Source of the DNA: Cyclospora cayetanensis | Lineage: Eukaryota; Apicomplexa; Conoidasida; Eucoccidiorida; Eimeriidae | Direction: 5' to 3' | Assembly (NCBI RefSeq): GCF_002999335.1 | Contig: NW_020312044.1 | Location: 1 to 64,000 of the forward strand | DNA: 64,000 bases | Shown: positions 48,720 to 61,689 of the stretch, one piece after another | How positions within the stretch are numbered: the stretch's first letter is position 1 | Layout of the letters: each line of letters starts with the position of its first letter | Position numbers and translations under genes: made by a program | Notes under the pieces: generated by a model | Database searches by the model: none | Seen by the model: only the letters and a program-made list of their open reading frames with translations | Told to the model about the DNA's origin: nothing

Positions 48720-51000
48720 ACTACTGGTTATATGCAACGCAGTTTTACACACGCATACCTAGCAACCTCCAGCAGGCTGCCTTTTAGCACAAATATACCC
48801 AAAGTCATTAGAGCTGCCTCCATCATAGGTGGCACTTTGGCTTTTGCCTGCGCCTTTGCCCGATCAGAACATTGTTCACTAAGCCAACATAGGACCTGGC
48901 ACGTAACCAGGAGCATCCTGGCAGTAGCGGCTCAACCCGCTCACACCCAGACTGCATTCATCACTTTTCCTCCGCTTCCACATTTTGAATGCCTACAGCG
49001 CCCATCGTACGTAGCACTATGCGCTTTATGAAATGCATTGCAGGTTACCGCTTGCTCGCTCTGACTGATTGCACATACAAGTTAAGGGCAAGACGGGCAA
49101 GATCGACAAGCATTGGCGGCTGCCTACACACACTCTGCTAGACAGCCACACCTGGCTGGGCGCTTCCACAGTACAGTGTCCATGCAATTTCCATCTACTA
49201 CAGCTGCCGCTTAGAGCATCTGCGCTTCCCCGTATGACTCAGAGCCACTGTTACACACTAAGGTACACAACATTCGGACTACAGCATGCGCATTTTATGC
49301 GTGCATGATCCACACATACATCTTGTCATGTCGCAGCTATTACTGCATCGCGCGTGCCTGACTTCTATATCCATGCGTTTAACCTTTTGCCATAAACGCA
49401 CCAAACACTAGCATGTTGCATCTAGCTCAACAGGTTTTCAGCCTATAATGTGTTCCCCAGCAACAAGCTTTGTGCTGCGGTGCACCAGCTTGCGAATACA
49501 AGATCGAGCCATAGCCTGAATACAGCTCGACACTCATCTGGTCCTCTTTAGCGCCTGCAGCCAGAGTGCACCGTTCAACACGCAGTTGAAATGCATCCCA
49601 GTTGCAGCGCGCAGCATATTCCTGCCCGTACCTCTGCATGAATCAATGCTAATGATTTCAGTGCATCACAGCATGTACGTGCTGGTGTCAGCCCAACTGC
49701 TCTAGCTGCAGGCCAAGGCACTAACGATATCGGGGGAAAACATTTTATTGTGGTATCATGCTAGCGGTTGTAGCCCTGGACAGTCCACCAGATGGATAAG
49801 CGCAAAGCCATGGCTTCACTGGCGCAAAGATAAATGTCAAACAAAAATGCATCAGGCGACCCCAGACACCAAACCGAGTTTTCCACACTTTTGCGGTGCT
49901 TTCTGTAACCCAGAGCGAGTCAAAGCTTAATATTCTAAGCGAACTGAAAATTCCTCACAACACCCACTTCTCAGCAAAACTATACATCCATTAAACTACT
50001 ATTTCGTTTTACCTCATGCTCACCTACTCAATCCACCGCTCAGTATTGATATTGGTACTGTGAGCACATGCACTTCAACGAACAGACCTGGCTAGCCACA
50101 AAAAGGGGCAGAGCAGCCTCCTTCAAGGAGGCGTACCCCTGTACTATTAACTGCAAAATACCAACACCTCCCTGGGGTGCCTTCCACGCTGCAGACTCAG
50201 CCCACGAATGACAAGAAAAGCATTGGTGGTAGACTAGGATAAAACGTGGACAACTGCGGGTTTGCGCCAACATTCCAAAGCATAAAAATTAACCCCCGAG
50301 TCAGAAAATGCATTAGAGGCTACACATTGGCCGCTTTTGCCGAACCAGGCACACAAATCGCTTTCGCCTTGAATAAGCCCACCTCCTAGACCACACCAAC
50401 CCAGTCGTCCACGCACAAACCGGGTGCATGATCCCGTATGCCGTTCTAAGTATAATGGAAAAACAACAAAGAACTGCCGATGGTCCACGATGTGGAAGGT
50501 TGTTGGGCCAAGGACACCCCTAGACTACATGCCGCTTTTCGTGAATCCTTACATTTACACGCCGTGCTTCTAGCTAAGCGCCATAGGCGTCGTGAAGGGG
50601 CGGTTGGATTGGCAACCATCGCCATGTACCGTCTAAATAACCCAGCGCAGCTTTAAACTGTGTCCCGTGCCATTTTTATATGAACTGTAGGACAGGAAAC
50701 ACGACCGGAGGCGTTGGTACTAAATGCACTTTGGACAGAGACCTTGTCGCCTTGCTCCCCGATACTATTTGGTTTTCAGTGCCTCGAGGTTGCGAGCATT
50801 CCTTTCCTAACACCAAGGAAGGCAGCTGGGTGCGTGCAGCCGTACGTCCGTATCATTTTTATAAACGCCGGCGTCTCTTTGGGCGGCTCACATCCCACAA
50901 GCCGATCGTCAGTCGCGAGCTAGTGCAGGGCAGCCACACAGCTCGCAGTCGCCAATTACTGCGGCACTCGACAAAATCACTCAGGCACCGATTCATTCTG
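48720..51000 (+). repeat. Array unit, copy collinear with 61,690-64,000
   Basis: Shared landmarks keep an almost constant offset of about 12.91-12.96 kb from the last unit. CAGA.CATTGT is at 48,867 and 61,797; GGTACACAACA is at 49,262 and 62,195. GCTTGC.AATACAA is at 49,490 and 62,402; the anchor is at 50,361 and 63,317; AGCTGGGTG is at 50,822 and 63,788. It is the longest pair I could follow without a large gap. Confidence 0.75.
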
Positions 51001-53399
51001 TAAGCGCGCATACGGGTTTGCAGAAAAATCGTTCACGAAGCGTGTTCGGCGCTGTGTCGCGTACAAAGATGAATAGGCATCGCTCAGATGCTACCGGTCC
51101 TCCGCAGTTGCATGGGCTCCACCATACAACACGCTCTGAAAGTTACTCAAGCCGCCATTTAAGCCCAATACACTATTGGCAAGAAAATGAAGATAGTCCG
51201 CTACCAGACTACGAGTCAAGGACAAAAGGCACGTTATATTGACTACTTGCAATCGCGGCAACGTGCCACACCCGTAGAAATACACAAGGGGCTGCGTCTC
51301 CCTGCCTAAAAGGCATCCACCAGTCATAAAACGTCACTCAATAATCCAGCAAACCATGCAGCCTCTCGTCCCCTTTGTGGAGCTGTATCAAACGGCTTTG
51401 ATCTCAAGAAAAAGGAGAGGTATACCACCTGCTTTCGCTGCATTGGCCTAACAAGTGTTTCGGTACAAAAGCCGGCCACGCCAAACTATGGGCAACGCTC
51501 CTTCTTATGCTCATGCTACACCCTGCTGAATCTACTTATCGGCACCTGCTCATAGACATTCATAGGCGGAGATAGTGAGAATTGGAGAGCATCAATACGC
51601 CGTCACATTCAAGGCACGTCCGCCCAATTCAAAGCACACTGGTAGCTACTGTAGTTCCTTAGCAATAAACAAATTTTGTAAAGATAAAACAAAACTTGGT
51701 TCACGCACTTGCAATACAGCCACTAAACGCCTTATTGGCTCTGCACTCTCCAGGAAGTCCGTTCAACACTACGCCCACAGAGCCTAACAAACTCAACGCT
51801 CAAAATTTTGCAGCTGCGAAGCGGAGACAATAGGTTCTCTGGTGAGGACGGCAGCCACCAGCGGTCGAAGGCGTACCATTACTCACAATCCGAACCGAGC
51901 ACGATTGGTGCTTAGCAGCCGACCAGAAACACTCGCCAACCGGCAACTCAGATCCTGCGTAGCGCATTGAAACCAGGCATCCGTTGCGCTTATGCTACTA
52001 ATTCATGAAACAAGTCATATATGGGCTCGACAGGAAGGTTGGAAAACTGCCAAACTGCTTGCCGCACACATATTAAACGCACCTGAACAAATATAATGTA
52101 TGGCAGCTAACATAAATGTTGTCTGCCATCCCCGTTAACACAATAGTGCCACACCAATACCAATCTGCAGTTCCTTCATCCACAAAATCACTTAGCCAAA
52201 TGTAGGACAGTGCAACAAACCCTACCAAATGAGCAATACAAAACTTGCACAGACCCTTCGCATTTCCGACTTTCGATGCTGCTTTCACAAAATTCAAGTT
52301 AGTCGCAGCACAGTGGACCAGCCCCTCAACGGCAGTACATTATAGAAGTTCACATGGCACTTCCTCAATCTGTTACTAGCTGTTCGAGGGTGCTGGACGG
52401 CGCTTTGTGCCACACCACTGAGCCAATTTCTACTACTTGACCCCATCACGTTGGCGCATCCTCGGCATTTTGGTCAAAGCATTTCGATGTTTCTTTAGTA
52501 TCGCTGCTCTGCGCGCATGTTGAGGATGCCTTCAGTAAGGCGAGCCCCTGGCCCAGTTTCCCCGAAGACATCGGCAGTTCAAGCCGTTTATCGCAATAGC
52601 CCAGCAAGGGCCTCGCTGTTATAAAGCAACGCTAGCAACCGCACATAAAAGCACACTAATGCTTCTACTATTACATATTCATTAGTAACTTCGCGCTAAC
52701 ATCTACGACGGAGGACATAGACCACTGTCTACGATAGAGCGCACTAGCTACAACACATACAACACAACACAAAAAATCAAACGGCGACCATTGGAGCTAG
52801 AATACCAGCATTGGTCTCCAGCCTCTAGGTATTCGTTTCCTCGTGCCGCCGCTTAAAAACACACATCGAATTCTAGCGCTACAAAGCGTGGTGCTCTGCT
52901 CATACCCTTCAGCCTACCGGTAGAAAACCACGCGAAGGACTCCATTATAAGACTGCAGCTGCATTCCCGAACAATAAGTCAGAACAAAGTCGTCCACAAA
53001 TTGAACAGCGTAAGGCCCTGACCCCTTAAACGTCGATGGCATTAGCTGTTTCTGCATGCATCAACCTAATATGCAAGCGTGGCAACCAACGTCTTGTGTA
53101 ACCAGTACAGTGCACTCGACCGGCCTAATTAGCCGCCAGCAAACGCACGCACAGACCAGCACATTCGTGGACCACAGCTCGATAGATTTCGTTCCTGTCT
53201 TCGTGGATGAATTTTACATTACTTCGAGCTGTAGCCCGTGGAAAATTTCAATTAATCCCGCACTAGCCAGTGGACATTGCGGGCCAGTCTAATATAGCAA
53301 CTATTGCAAGGTTCATCCGCGGTGCTCACCAAACCAATACTGCGGCGAACCGTGGTCGGCGCCGCATATCTGTCTTGCAGTGAAGAAATCAAGCATAGT

Positions 53400-54490
53400 C
53401 ATAAGAATGCTCAGTAGCTCGAACCAGTGGCTGCTAAGTATATATGTGACACGATTACACACGAGTCACTCATACACGTTAGCCAGGCTGTAGTAGGCTA
53501 ATATGGCCAACATTTCTCATCTCGTATCAACAGCCAGCCCATACGTTGTTGCCTTATCCAGCCTATCCAGGGGGACGGTCCCCGGAGCAAACAGACTATC
53601 TCAGCATACAGCTAGTAGCAGCGCCGTGCGTGTGATTAGTTCTTCAGCCGAGAACCGCAAACGGTAATTAATAAAAATTAAAACTAAGATAGCTGCCTTT
53701 GTCAGCCCCTACCACCATTCACATACCAAACAACATCAGGTGGTCGGTCGTGTACCAGTGTATGCCCCCAGGAACCTGCGAGCTGCCCAGGTCTTCTTTC
53801 AGACTGACCGCACAAACAAAAAGATGATGGCATGATTGAGGGAACGCATAAGAGCCTATTTACATTGCCTATCCCATACAGCCATATCTGACTGTGGTTT
53901 TCACAGAACAGGTTTTGTCGTGCACCATCAAGTGCAACTGCTGCAGAGAGCGTCAGTGCATTTTCCAAAAGATTTTGAGGCCCTCGCCGAAAGGGCGTTT
54001 CAAAGCCGACGGACTCTACCCTCCGCATATAGCTCCTTCCGAGGAACTGGCCTACTACAACTAACTAAGAAACATATAATTAATGCCTTTCGCTGCACAG
54101 GCTAAGCGCACCAAGGGTAACCAAATCCGGTAGGAATTGGACAAAACGCGTTGTAAGACATCAATTCTGCTCCGGTACTCAAAGACACAAGACTGACGCA
54201 CTAGTGAGTTCACACAACACCAACTGCGCGTTGGCTGCTGCTAGTCTTCCCCACCAACCTCGCATTTGCCGTGCAGAAAACCACTGCCCGGAGCACACGC
54301 TATGCACCCCAGCAGACGTTTGAATCATGACAAAGGCTCCCGGATTCATGCAGGTTTTCTTCATGCACAAGTGACTGCTACCGTCTACTTACCCTACACT
54401 GATTCTCACTCCTTGGACGTGGATAGCCTTTTAGTCCACAGTACTCCACGGGTTCGCAAGCCACTCTGTACAAACGCGTTATTGTGAGTG
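53400..54490 (+). repeat. Array unit with internal deletion
   Basis: This unit has the anchor block at 54,262 and a block matching 57,054-57,150 at about 53,420-53,520. The roughly 650 bases that separate them in other units, including the GCTTGC.AATACAA block, are missing. This explains the short 3.9 kb spacing on its left. Confidence 0.55.
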
Positions 54491-55009
54491 TATGTGCATT
54501 CACTGATTCCGGGCTGGCAGTCAGGAGGCATGTCTGTGTTGCTTAGTTTCAGCTTGGCGACGCAGAAAAGATATTCGATGACAAAGTATCACTCGATCGC
54601 CAACAGACATAAATAACAGATCGTTGACGTCCACCACCGACAAAGGTATGCATATCGCTTGTGGCTAAGTGAATTGTCGACAATATACCAGCAGAAACCC
54701 GCAGGAGCGACAGAATAGCAGAACAAAATCATTTCTCGCAGGAGTCTGCGGACTGTCTCTTGGGTGCGTTGCATGCATTCTCTCTCTAGCATAAGTAAGG
54801 CAGCGATGCCGGACCTGTGGAGACGAGTAGCAAGCTAAATGAGATCGGCAATCGGTACAGCAACAGTAGTACTAGCACACAGCGTTGCCAGACTTTGCGA
54901 GACCAAATGCTGCCGAGGCAATCCATAATGCTGCTTTTTAGCGGGCAGTTAGCAAATGGATGCCATTATTCATCCTACTTACACCCTCTTGAGAGCCGTC
55001 GACTACAAA

Positions 55010-55335
55010 TTGTGCCCAAACACGACTAAGTCGAAAGATCGCTGGCAGCCTAAATACAACTGGACATCGCTCTGACAGCTGCCTTTGTAGCAACGTGTCT
55101 TGAGTCGGATCAGATCATCTGCAGGCTATTCACCCTGCTCCTCCTGGAGCGACAGCCAACTAGCCAATGTGACACAAGCCTGCTGCACACAGACACTCTT
55201 TTGATGTTGATCTGCCCACATCGTGCAAAACGTCCCAAACTCCTGCATGCGCACAACCAACGTATGCTGCTGCGTAGAGTCATAGGCCTGCACGTAATAG
55301 ATTCCGCAGGTCTTACTCCATCCACATACTGTTCT
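55010..55335 (+). repeat. Array block, copy paired with 59,657-59,980
   Basis: TTGTGCCCAAACAC is at 55,010-55,023 and 59,657-59,670. CCTAAATACAACTGGACA is at 55,049-55,066 and 59,696-59,713. TCATCTGCAGGCTAT, GCAAAACGTCC and GGCCTGCA.GTAA then follow in order in both. The offset is 4,647 bases. This is the best-conserved pair of blocks in the array. Confidence 0.85.
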
Positions 55336-57049
55336 TCTGACTACTGTGGCGCCATGACAGCTAGCGCGACTTGGCACATATTCCAGCCAAACCTTCGTTT
55401 CAGCACTTGCAATACAAACATCAACCCACGGCTGTACTCCGGCGCTTTCATAAGAAAGCTTTCGTGACGCCCTCCGCCTACAAATCACGTACTCCAGCGC
55501 TCCCACGATTGGTGGCTGCTGCGCAGACATTGTAGACATCGCTTGATGTAAGACCAGGCTCCGCAGGGCTATAGGGTATCACTTCCCGCATATACGCGCC
55601 AACTAACAGCCTACCTTCTGAGGTCAGAGATACATTAGAACACCTATGCCACAGCTCTTCCTACCTACACGGGAAAGTTAATCTTAGCACAGCTCCTCGG
55701 AACCGCTACAGCCCGCTTCACTATCAGCTGACACACGTAGCCAATGCACTTCAAACACCACAATAGATGGCAGCTTCCGATGAAACATGTTGCACTTAAA
55801 CAGCTAAGCATTTTCTGTCGAACCACATGCTGGTCCTAAATACATGTTGCACTGGCATCTCTTCATCAATACAAATATGCAACGGGTGCACAATGTGCGC
55901 AGGACAGTGCAGCACCCGCAGTCGAATGCACGATACAGCGCTTGCAAAGCCTCATTGTGGCACCGGGTACTAGCGCGTTGCACACAACGGTGAACGCAAA
56001 CGAAACAGACTGAATAAAGGCATAGTAGGACCACCGTTCATGTCCAAAGTGTATGTTGATACAGGTCTAACGCGCCTACGGCACTTGGCACATCGGTCAT
56101 CAAAACTCTCACGCTGCTGCTTCGCACACCATGCAATAGCACTATATCGTTTGCTACTACACCATCGCACTGTCGCTCCTAATCGTTCTACAAAATTGTT
56201 GCGATTGACGTGCAGTATCGGAATTAGTGGAATACCCAAGGTTTTACTGCACAACATGCTTGCCGCTTTCTTCCAACCCCGGCAGTGCCCACAGGCAGCC
56301 TCCTTACTTTTCCCCAACCCTACCAATCACAAATAAAGTCCCTAGAACCCTCCATCTATTCCCTCATAGTAGCGGAAATGACCTTGGGTGTCGGGAACTA
56401 ACTCTTACTGCCCGGGTTCCAACCCACTTGCTGCAAAACGCGCGAACTGCCGACCGTAGGAGCTAGCATACTCTCATCCCTCCCCAACCTCTACGCAGCT
56501 TTGGCGTACTGAGATCTTGCTAAAAAGCACATGCAATTACACCGCTACAAAGCTTGATGGTCCTGGAATATCCTCCAGCCGACTAGCAGATAACCACACC
56601 AAGGTCCCCACTGCTAGCCTACTGCTGTACTGACGAACAAGCCAAATAGCCCGGTCGTAACAAAGTGTACTGAGTACGGTTCTGCCACCCTGTAAAGAAA
56701 GTCGCATTACCCATTCCCGCATGTGTGTACCTGATTTGTTAAGCAAAAGCCTGGCCTATTGTGGAAACCGTATAGACAATGTAGCATGACCATCGCAACC
56801 AGCAGAAAAAGCAAGCGAGAATCATCACATGAGTAGGGCGCACCTCTGTGCAGTTCGGCCATACCCATGGGAATGAGCTTCCCACCACATTAAGCAGCAA
56901 CAATCGACAACTAGAAGCTTCTATACACCGGGAGTTGATGAAAGCCTTTCATAGAAAACCTTTGCGCATGTCAGTTGGGAATTGGCAGGAGCATCATGTC
57001 AGTCTTTCAGTGAAGACCTAAACCTTGGTCTTATGCATACCTAATAGGG

Positions 57050-57720
57050 CGAACCAGTATACTGGTTATATGCTGCACACCTCCGCACACGCGTGGCTAA
57101 ACACTGTTGATCCAGGCTGCAGTCGGCTAATAGTACTAGCGCCGTCTGGTTCTTTTGAAAACAACGAGTATGTACGCCACTACTGTAGCCCAGGCCACCC
57201 AGATGATGGTCTGCCCAGCCAACATGCGTTCTGCGACACAGTCAGTACCACTTTCTCTCGCTGACCAATATCGCAAACGCAACAGTAGTGGCACACGAAT
57301 GAGTGGCGAGCATCAAAGCCTACTTACACACTTCCATAGACCATACCTGCGTCTGCGCTTCCACAGAACATTGCTCACGACATTGACAAGCGCAGCGGCT
57401 CCACAGAGCACCTCTGCTTCCCCCAAAAGACGTGAGGACGCTACGAGAAGCCACAAACCGGCACCCGCGGACAAGAGCTTTACCATTTTAGGCGAGCACC
57501 CTACGCTCACAAAGCATGCCACGTGACAGCTATTAGCGTATTATGCATCGTGTATACCTACTGCCTCTAGCCTTGCACATACCCCTCTACCGCGTGCAGC
57601 ACCCTACCACGCCGCATCCGAACAAAAGCTGCGTAGATGTTGTCCTCACATACGACGGCGGAGCCTGCAGTGAACTTAATTAAACAGTGCACCAGCTTGC
57701 CAATACAAGATTCCGCCATT
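57050..57720 (+). repeat. Array unit, fourth copy
   Basis: Contains ACTGGTTATATGC at 57,061 (also at 48,723), the CGCCGCATCC.AACAA block at 57,611 (also at 44,538), and GTGCACCAGCTTGC.AATACA at 57,687 (also at 49,482). Order matches the other units. Confidence 0.7.
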
Positions 57721-59656
57721 ACGCGAATGAAGCTCGGACCTCACATTGCCACCCTCACCGTTTCCTAGTACGATGCACTCTTTATAAACAAGCGATGTAC
57801 GCGTGCCTCGACTACCGTAGGCAGCCTGCTCCTTTCCGTGCGAAAACTCCCAAAAAACAGTGATAGTGATCGCATCATAGCACAGCAACCAGGTTCGGGC
57901 ATGCGCCTAGGCGCACTAGCTGCAGAGACAATCATTGCTTACGTCTGGCATGAGATCCCTTGAGTCAAACAGCGTATTATCCGTGTCAGCTGCAAAGGTT
58001 TGATGATCTCAAGATACATCCAGTACTAAGGGTTTGGCAAAAGCTAGTCCTATTTCATGTGCTCCAACCACCACATCCTTAAAAACACGAGCACATCGAA
58101 GCACCGATATGAGGAAACAAATAATCCCATCTCCCAACGTAAACACCAAACCAGAACTCTACATCCGCGGCACAGCCAGTATGCGTGACTTCAAAGTCAT
58201 ATATCCGAAGTAAGGAAGGCGACGATAATGTTGATCTTTGTACGTGCGATTCGAAACGACAATGCCTTAAAAAGAATTCACGCGCAAAGACCGTACTGCC
58301 GCCTGCACGTAGAGATTTTGTACCATCGCGTGAACGTAGCTTTGCATTAGTACTCCCCACTGCAAAGAAAAAAACGGCCCAAGAAAACAAAGTTTCACAG
58401 GAATCGCTTATATTGCGCTGCACGGCTCTGGCTATCCACCAGTACTCGGGAAAGCTCACTTCAGGCAGGAAAGGAGCCACACAACACTCACTAAACATTG
58501 GCTGCTCCAGCCCACGCTAAACCAAATTGCACTTGTCTTGCACGAACCCACTTTCTATATTAGGTCCGACCTTACCCATGTCTGTTTCTCTCGTAACCCA
58601 CTTTGCCCTTGCCATCCCACTCACTTTGTGGAGGGGCTACCATGTGGTCAGCATTTTACGGCATAATTATGCCACACCCACGCTGCGAGCCAGCCTGCGT
58701 GGACGCGTCATTATATGTATCCGCACAGTTGTGCATTCAAAAAGTGCGGTGGCGAACTTTGCTTGCCACACAAGACGAGTTAGACGACGAGCAATGAACA
58801 GTACAAGAGAGTCACTCTAAGAGCAGCAGGTGATCACAACACTACTTCAATGACAAACGCTGTCCTCCGCCCCAATTGACGGTATGACGTTACCTCGCAC
58901 CCCAAAGCTTTGTCAAGAAAAAGCCACTCTAAGCCTAGGTACGCGGTGGACGAGCCAGAGGGCCTCATTCTCTTCCGGCACTTGGATGCAGCTTTCGAAA
59001 TCTCACCATGCATTCCCACCTTGACTGCTGTAGCGCAGCTGAATTGCGGGATCGCATATACCAAGTACACGGGATCCAAGGACGGCAAATGCCCAGTTGC
59101 TCATTTTATTTGTACAGCAAATTGCTATCGACTACAGAGGGCATGCCCACGATTTCATATCACAGTTAAACCCGAAGGCAGCCTTTACCTGTTAGTACAC
59201 AGAAGCTTCCCGATGCCTTGTTTTACGGACTTACCAGCGCATCCGTGTGCCCCAAATCGCCTTGCCCTTATTTGTCCAGCAATGTTGTGACTGTAATCTT
59301 GTCAATCACATTTGTACCTTGCAGAAGTATGGAATTTTCGAATAGCCATCGACACAAGAAGCAAAAACTACGTACACCTGCATGACATCAAAGTAAACGC
59401 AGTGCCTGGAAAGCTTGACGTGCTAGGCGAATCACCTACAATAGGTTGTAGCGGAGCCTGACACTGCGTGCAATCAATTCACAATGCATTTGACGTCTTG
59501 TGGTCAGCGCACGCCCCGCTGTCCTACCAGGTCTTGCGCGACGTCACGAAATGTACTACTACTGAATGTTTTTCCTTTTCTGTGATGGATGAGCAAATAG
59601 ATAGCAGTACTCATGCTACACAGCCTCGCGCGTGCCACCCTTTCGTACATTACGAA

Positions 59657-59980
59657 TTGTGCCCAAACACAACTAGGTTTAAAGATTGCTGGCACCCTAA
59701 ATACAACTGGACACGGCCCTGACAGCTGCCCCATGAGCAACGCACCTTCAGTCAGATTGGGTCATCTGCAGGCTATGCATTCGCTGCCGCTGCAGTGAGA
59801 GCCAACAAGCCAACGTGATACCGCTAACTAGCTGCATAAAGACATTCCTTCATTGCGGAGCGCCCCCATATCATGCAAAACGTCCGGAGCTCCCGGATGC
59901 GTCAAACGTCTGCTTCTCCGTAAAGTCACAGGCCTGCAGGTAAAAATTCCGCGGATCAAACTACATCCACGAAGCGTTCC
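59657..59980 (+). repeat. Array block, second member of the 55,010 pair
   Basis: Same words as at 55,010-55,335. It ends with GTCACAGGCCTGCAGGTAAA at 59,926-59,945, whose first 19 bases also occur at 46,922-46,940, giving a third copy of this part. Confidence 0.85.
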
Positions 59981-61689
59981 CTTGGTCACAGTTTCTCGCT
60001 GCTAGCTTGGGTGGCTTGGCAAATAACCGACCAAAACGCGTTTTCTTGCACTGGCAACACGAACTCCAAACAGCTAATTGACTGCGGGTCTCTCACTAGG
60101 AGGCTCTTATGACGCTGCTTAGCGTAGGAATCATGCAATCCAGGACTCTAAATGCAAGGCCAGGAACCACAGAATTTCAGAGGATTACCCTTCGCGCACA
60201 CGTGCCAACCGACAGCCTACCTCCTGAACGCAGTAGTACACTTGAAGAGCTACGTCAAAGCTACACCTACGCCGAGAAGCTAATTGTAAGACTGCTCCAC
60301 GGAAGGGCTATAAACTGACATACGCATCCAATGCACTCCAGCCAACACTATACGTGGCAGCCTACGCTGAAATATACTTCACTCAAGTCCCAGCCTTACC
60401 TCTCCCACTATATTCTGGTCTTGTATACATGTTGCACTGGCACCTTTTGATTAACACAAACACGTAACCGATGCACACTGTGTGCAAGACTGCGCAACAC
60501 CCACAGTCAAATGCGCTACACAGTGTATGCAAATCATTTCTGCAGCTCCATTACCTCCTATTGTGCACGCAACACTAAACAAAGTCGCACCAGTTTGTAC
60601 TTCGACAACGTGCTCGTGTCGTATCCGCCAATACATGTGGAAGCGCCTAGGGCACTTCGAAAATATGCCACCAGCATTCCCATGGTGCTGATTTGCATAT
60701 TCGGTCGACGCTTTGACTAATTGCTACTTGAACAATGAACTCCGCTTTCTCCTTGTCATCTGGTAAAAGCATCATGTGTGCCCTGCAGCAGCGTTTTTAG
60801 TCGAGCACGTGCCCGACCCTTGAACTAGTACAGTCTTCGTGTCTGCGCTTCACAATAAGTCCAAGTCAGCCCTCAACGCCTCCTTGCACTCATGCGACCC
60901 TGCACAATCGCCGAAGTTACACGTATGCTTCAACCATTATTTCTGAGTGGCTGAAAATTAAGATCCGAAGCAGGGGATAAACCTCACTGCCTGCCGCAGA
61001 TCGCACTATCTGCACAAATCATGAACGAGGTGAGCTGCAGTTAGCACGCTTTCCAAGCCTTGTACAGTTGCGGCGTAGTGCGACTTCAGTCAAAAGCAGA
61101 TGCAGTTCAGCCATTACGCAAATTGGTGTTTTACCAATACCCTTCTGCCTCCCAGAGCCTGATTACGCCGATGGGCTAACGAATATACAGCTGCTGCTGA
61201 CAAGCAATCATAATAATATCCTCAACGCAATGCACAGAGGAGTCCCCTGCACCCATATAAGGCTTTTGGCAAGATACTTTCTCGCAAGCATCAAACTCCT
61301 TTTCAAACTCAACACACGCATTTTTGCACAATCCATTCAGAGCAAGCCACATGACCCAAACAAATCCCGGCCCCCGAAACAAGCGACAGTTACTGGCTTC
61401 ATAGAACGCACCACGTCGAGGGGCATTCGTGTGTATGCCGATTTATTCGGTACCATTTTGACCTGCAGGTCGTAGCAACGAAAGCTGAATTCAACATGCA
61501 TCACTAAGGCATTGCCACTCGCTTGAACATAGCAGCTATTGTACGTGTGATCTCAAGACGCCTTGAGAGCATACTTCTTGCAGTCACTGACATGCCGAGC
61601 ATGCCGCTTTACTGCAGAGGAAGGTGCGGTCGTGTGTATGAGCAATAAATTAAACCAATGGACGCTAAAGGTACACAACATAATTTTAG

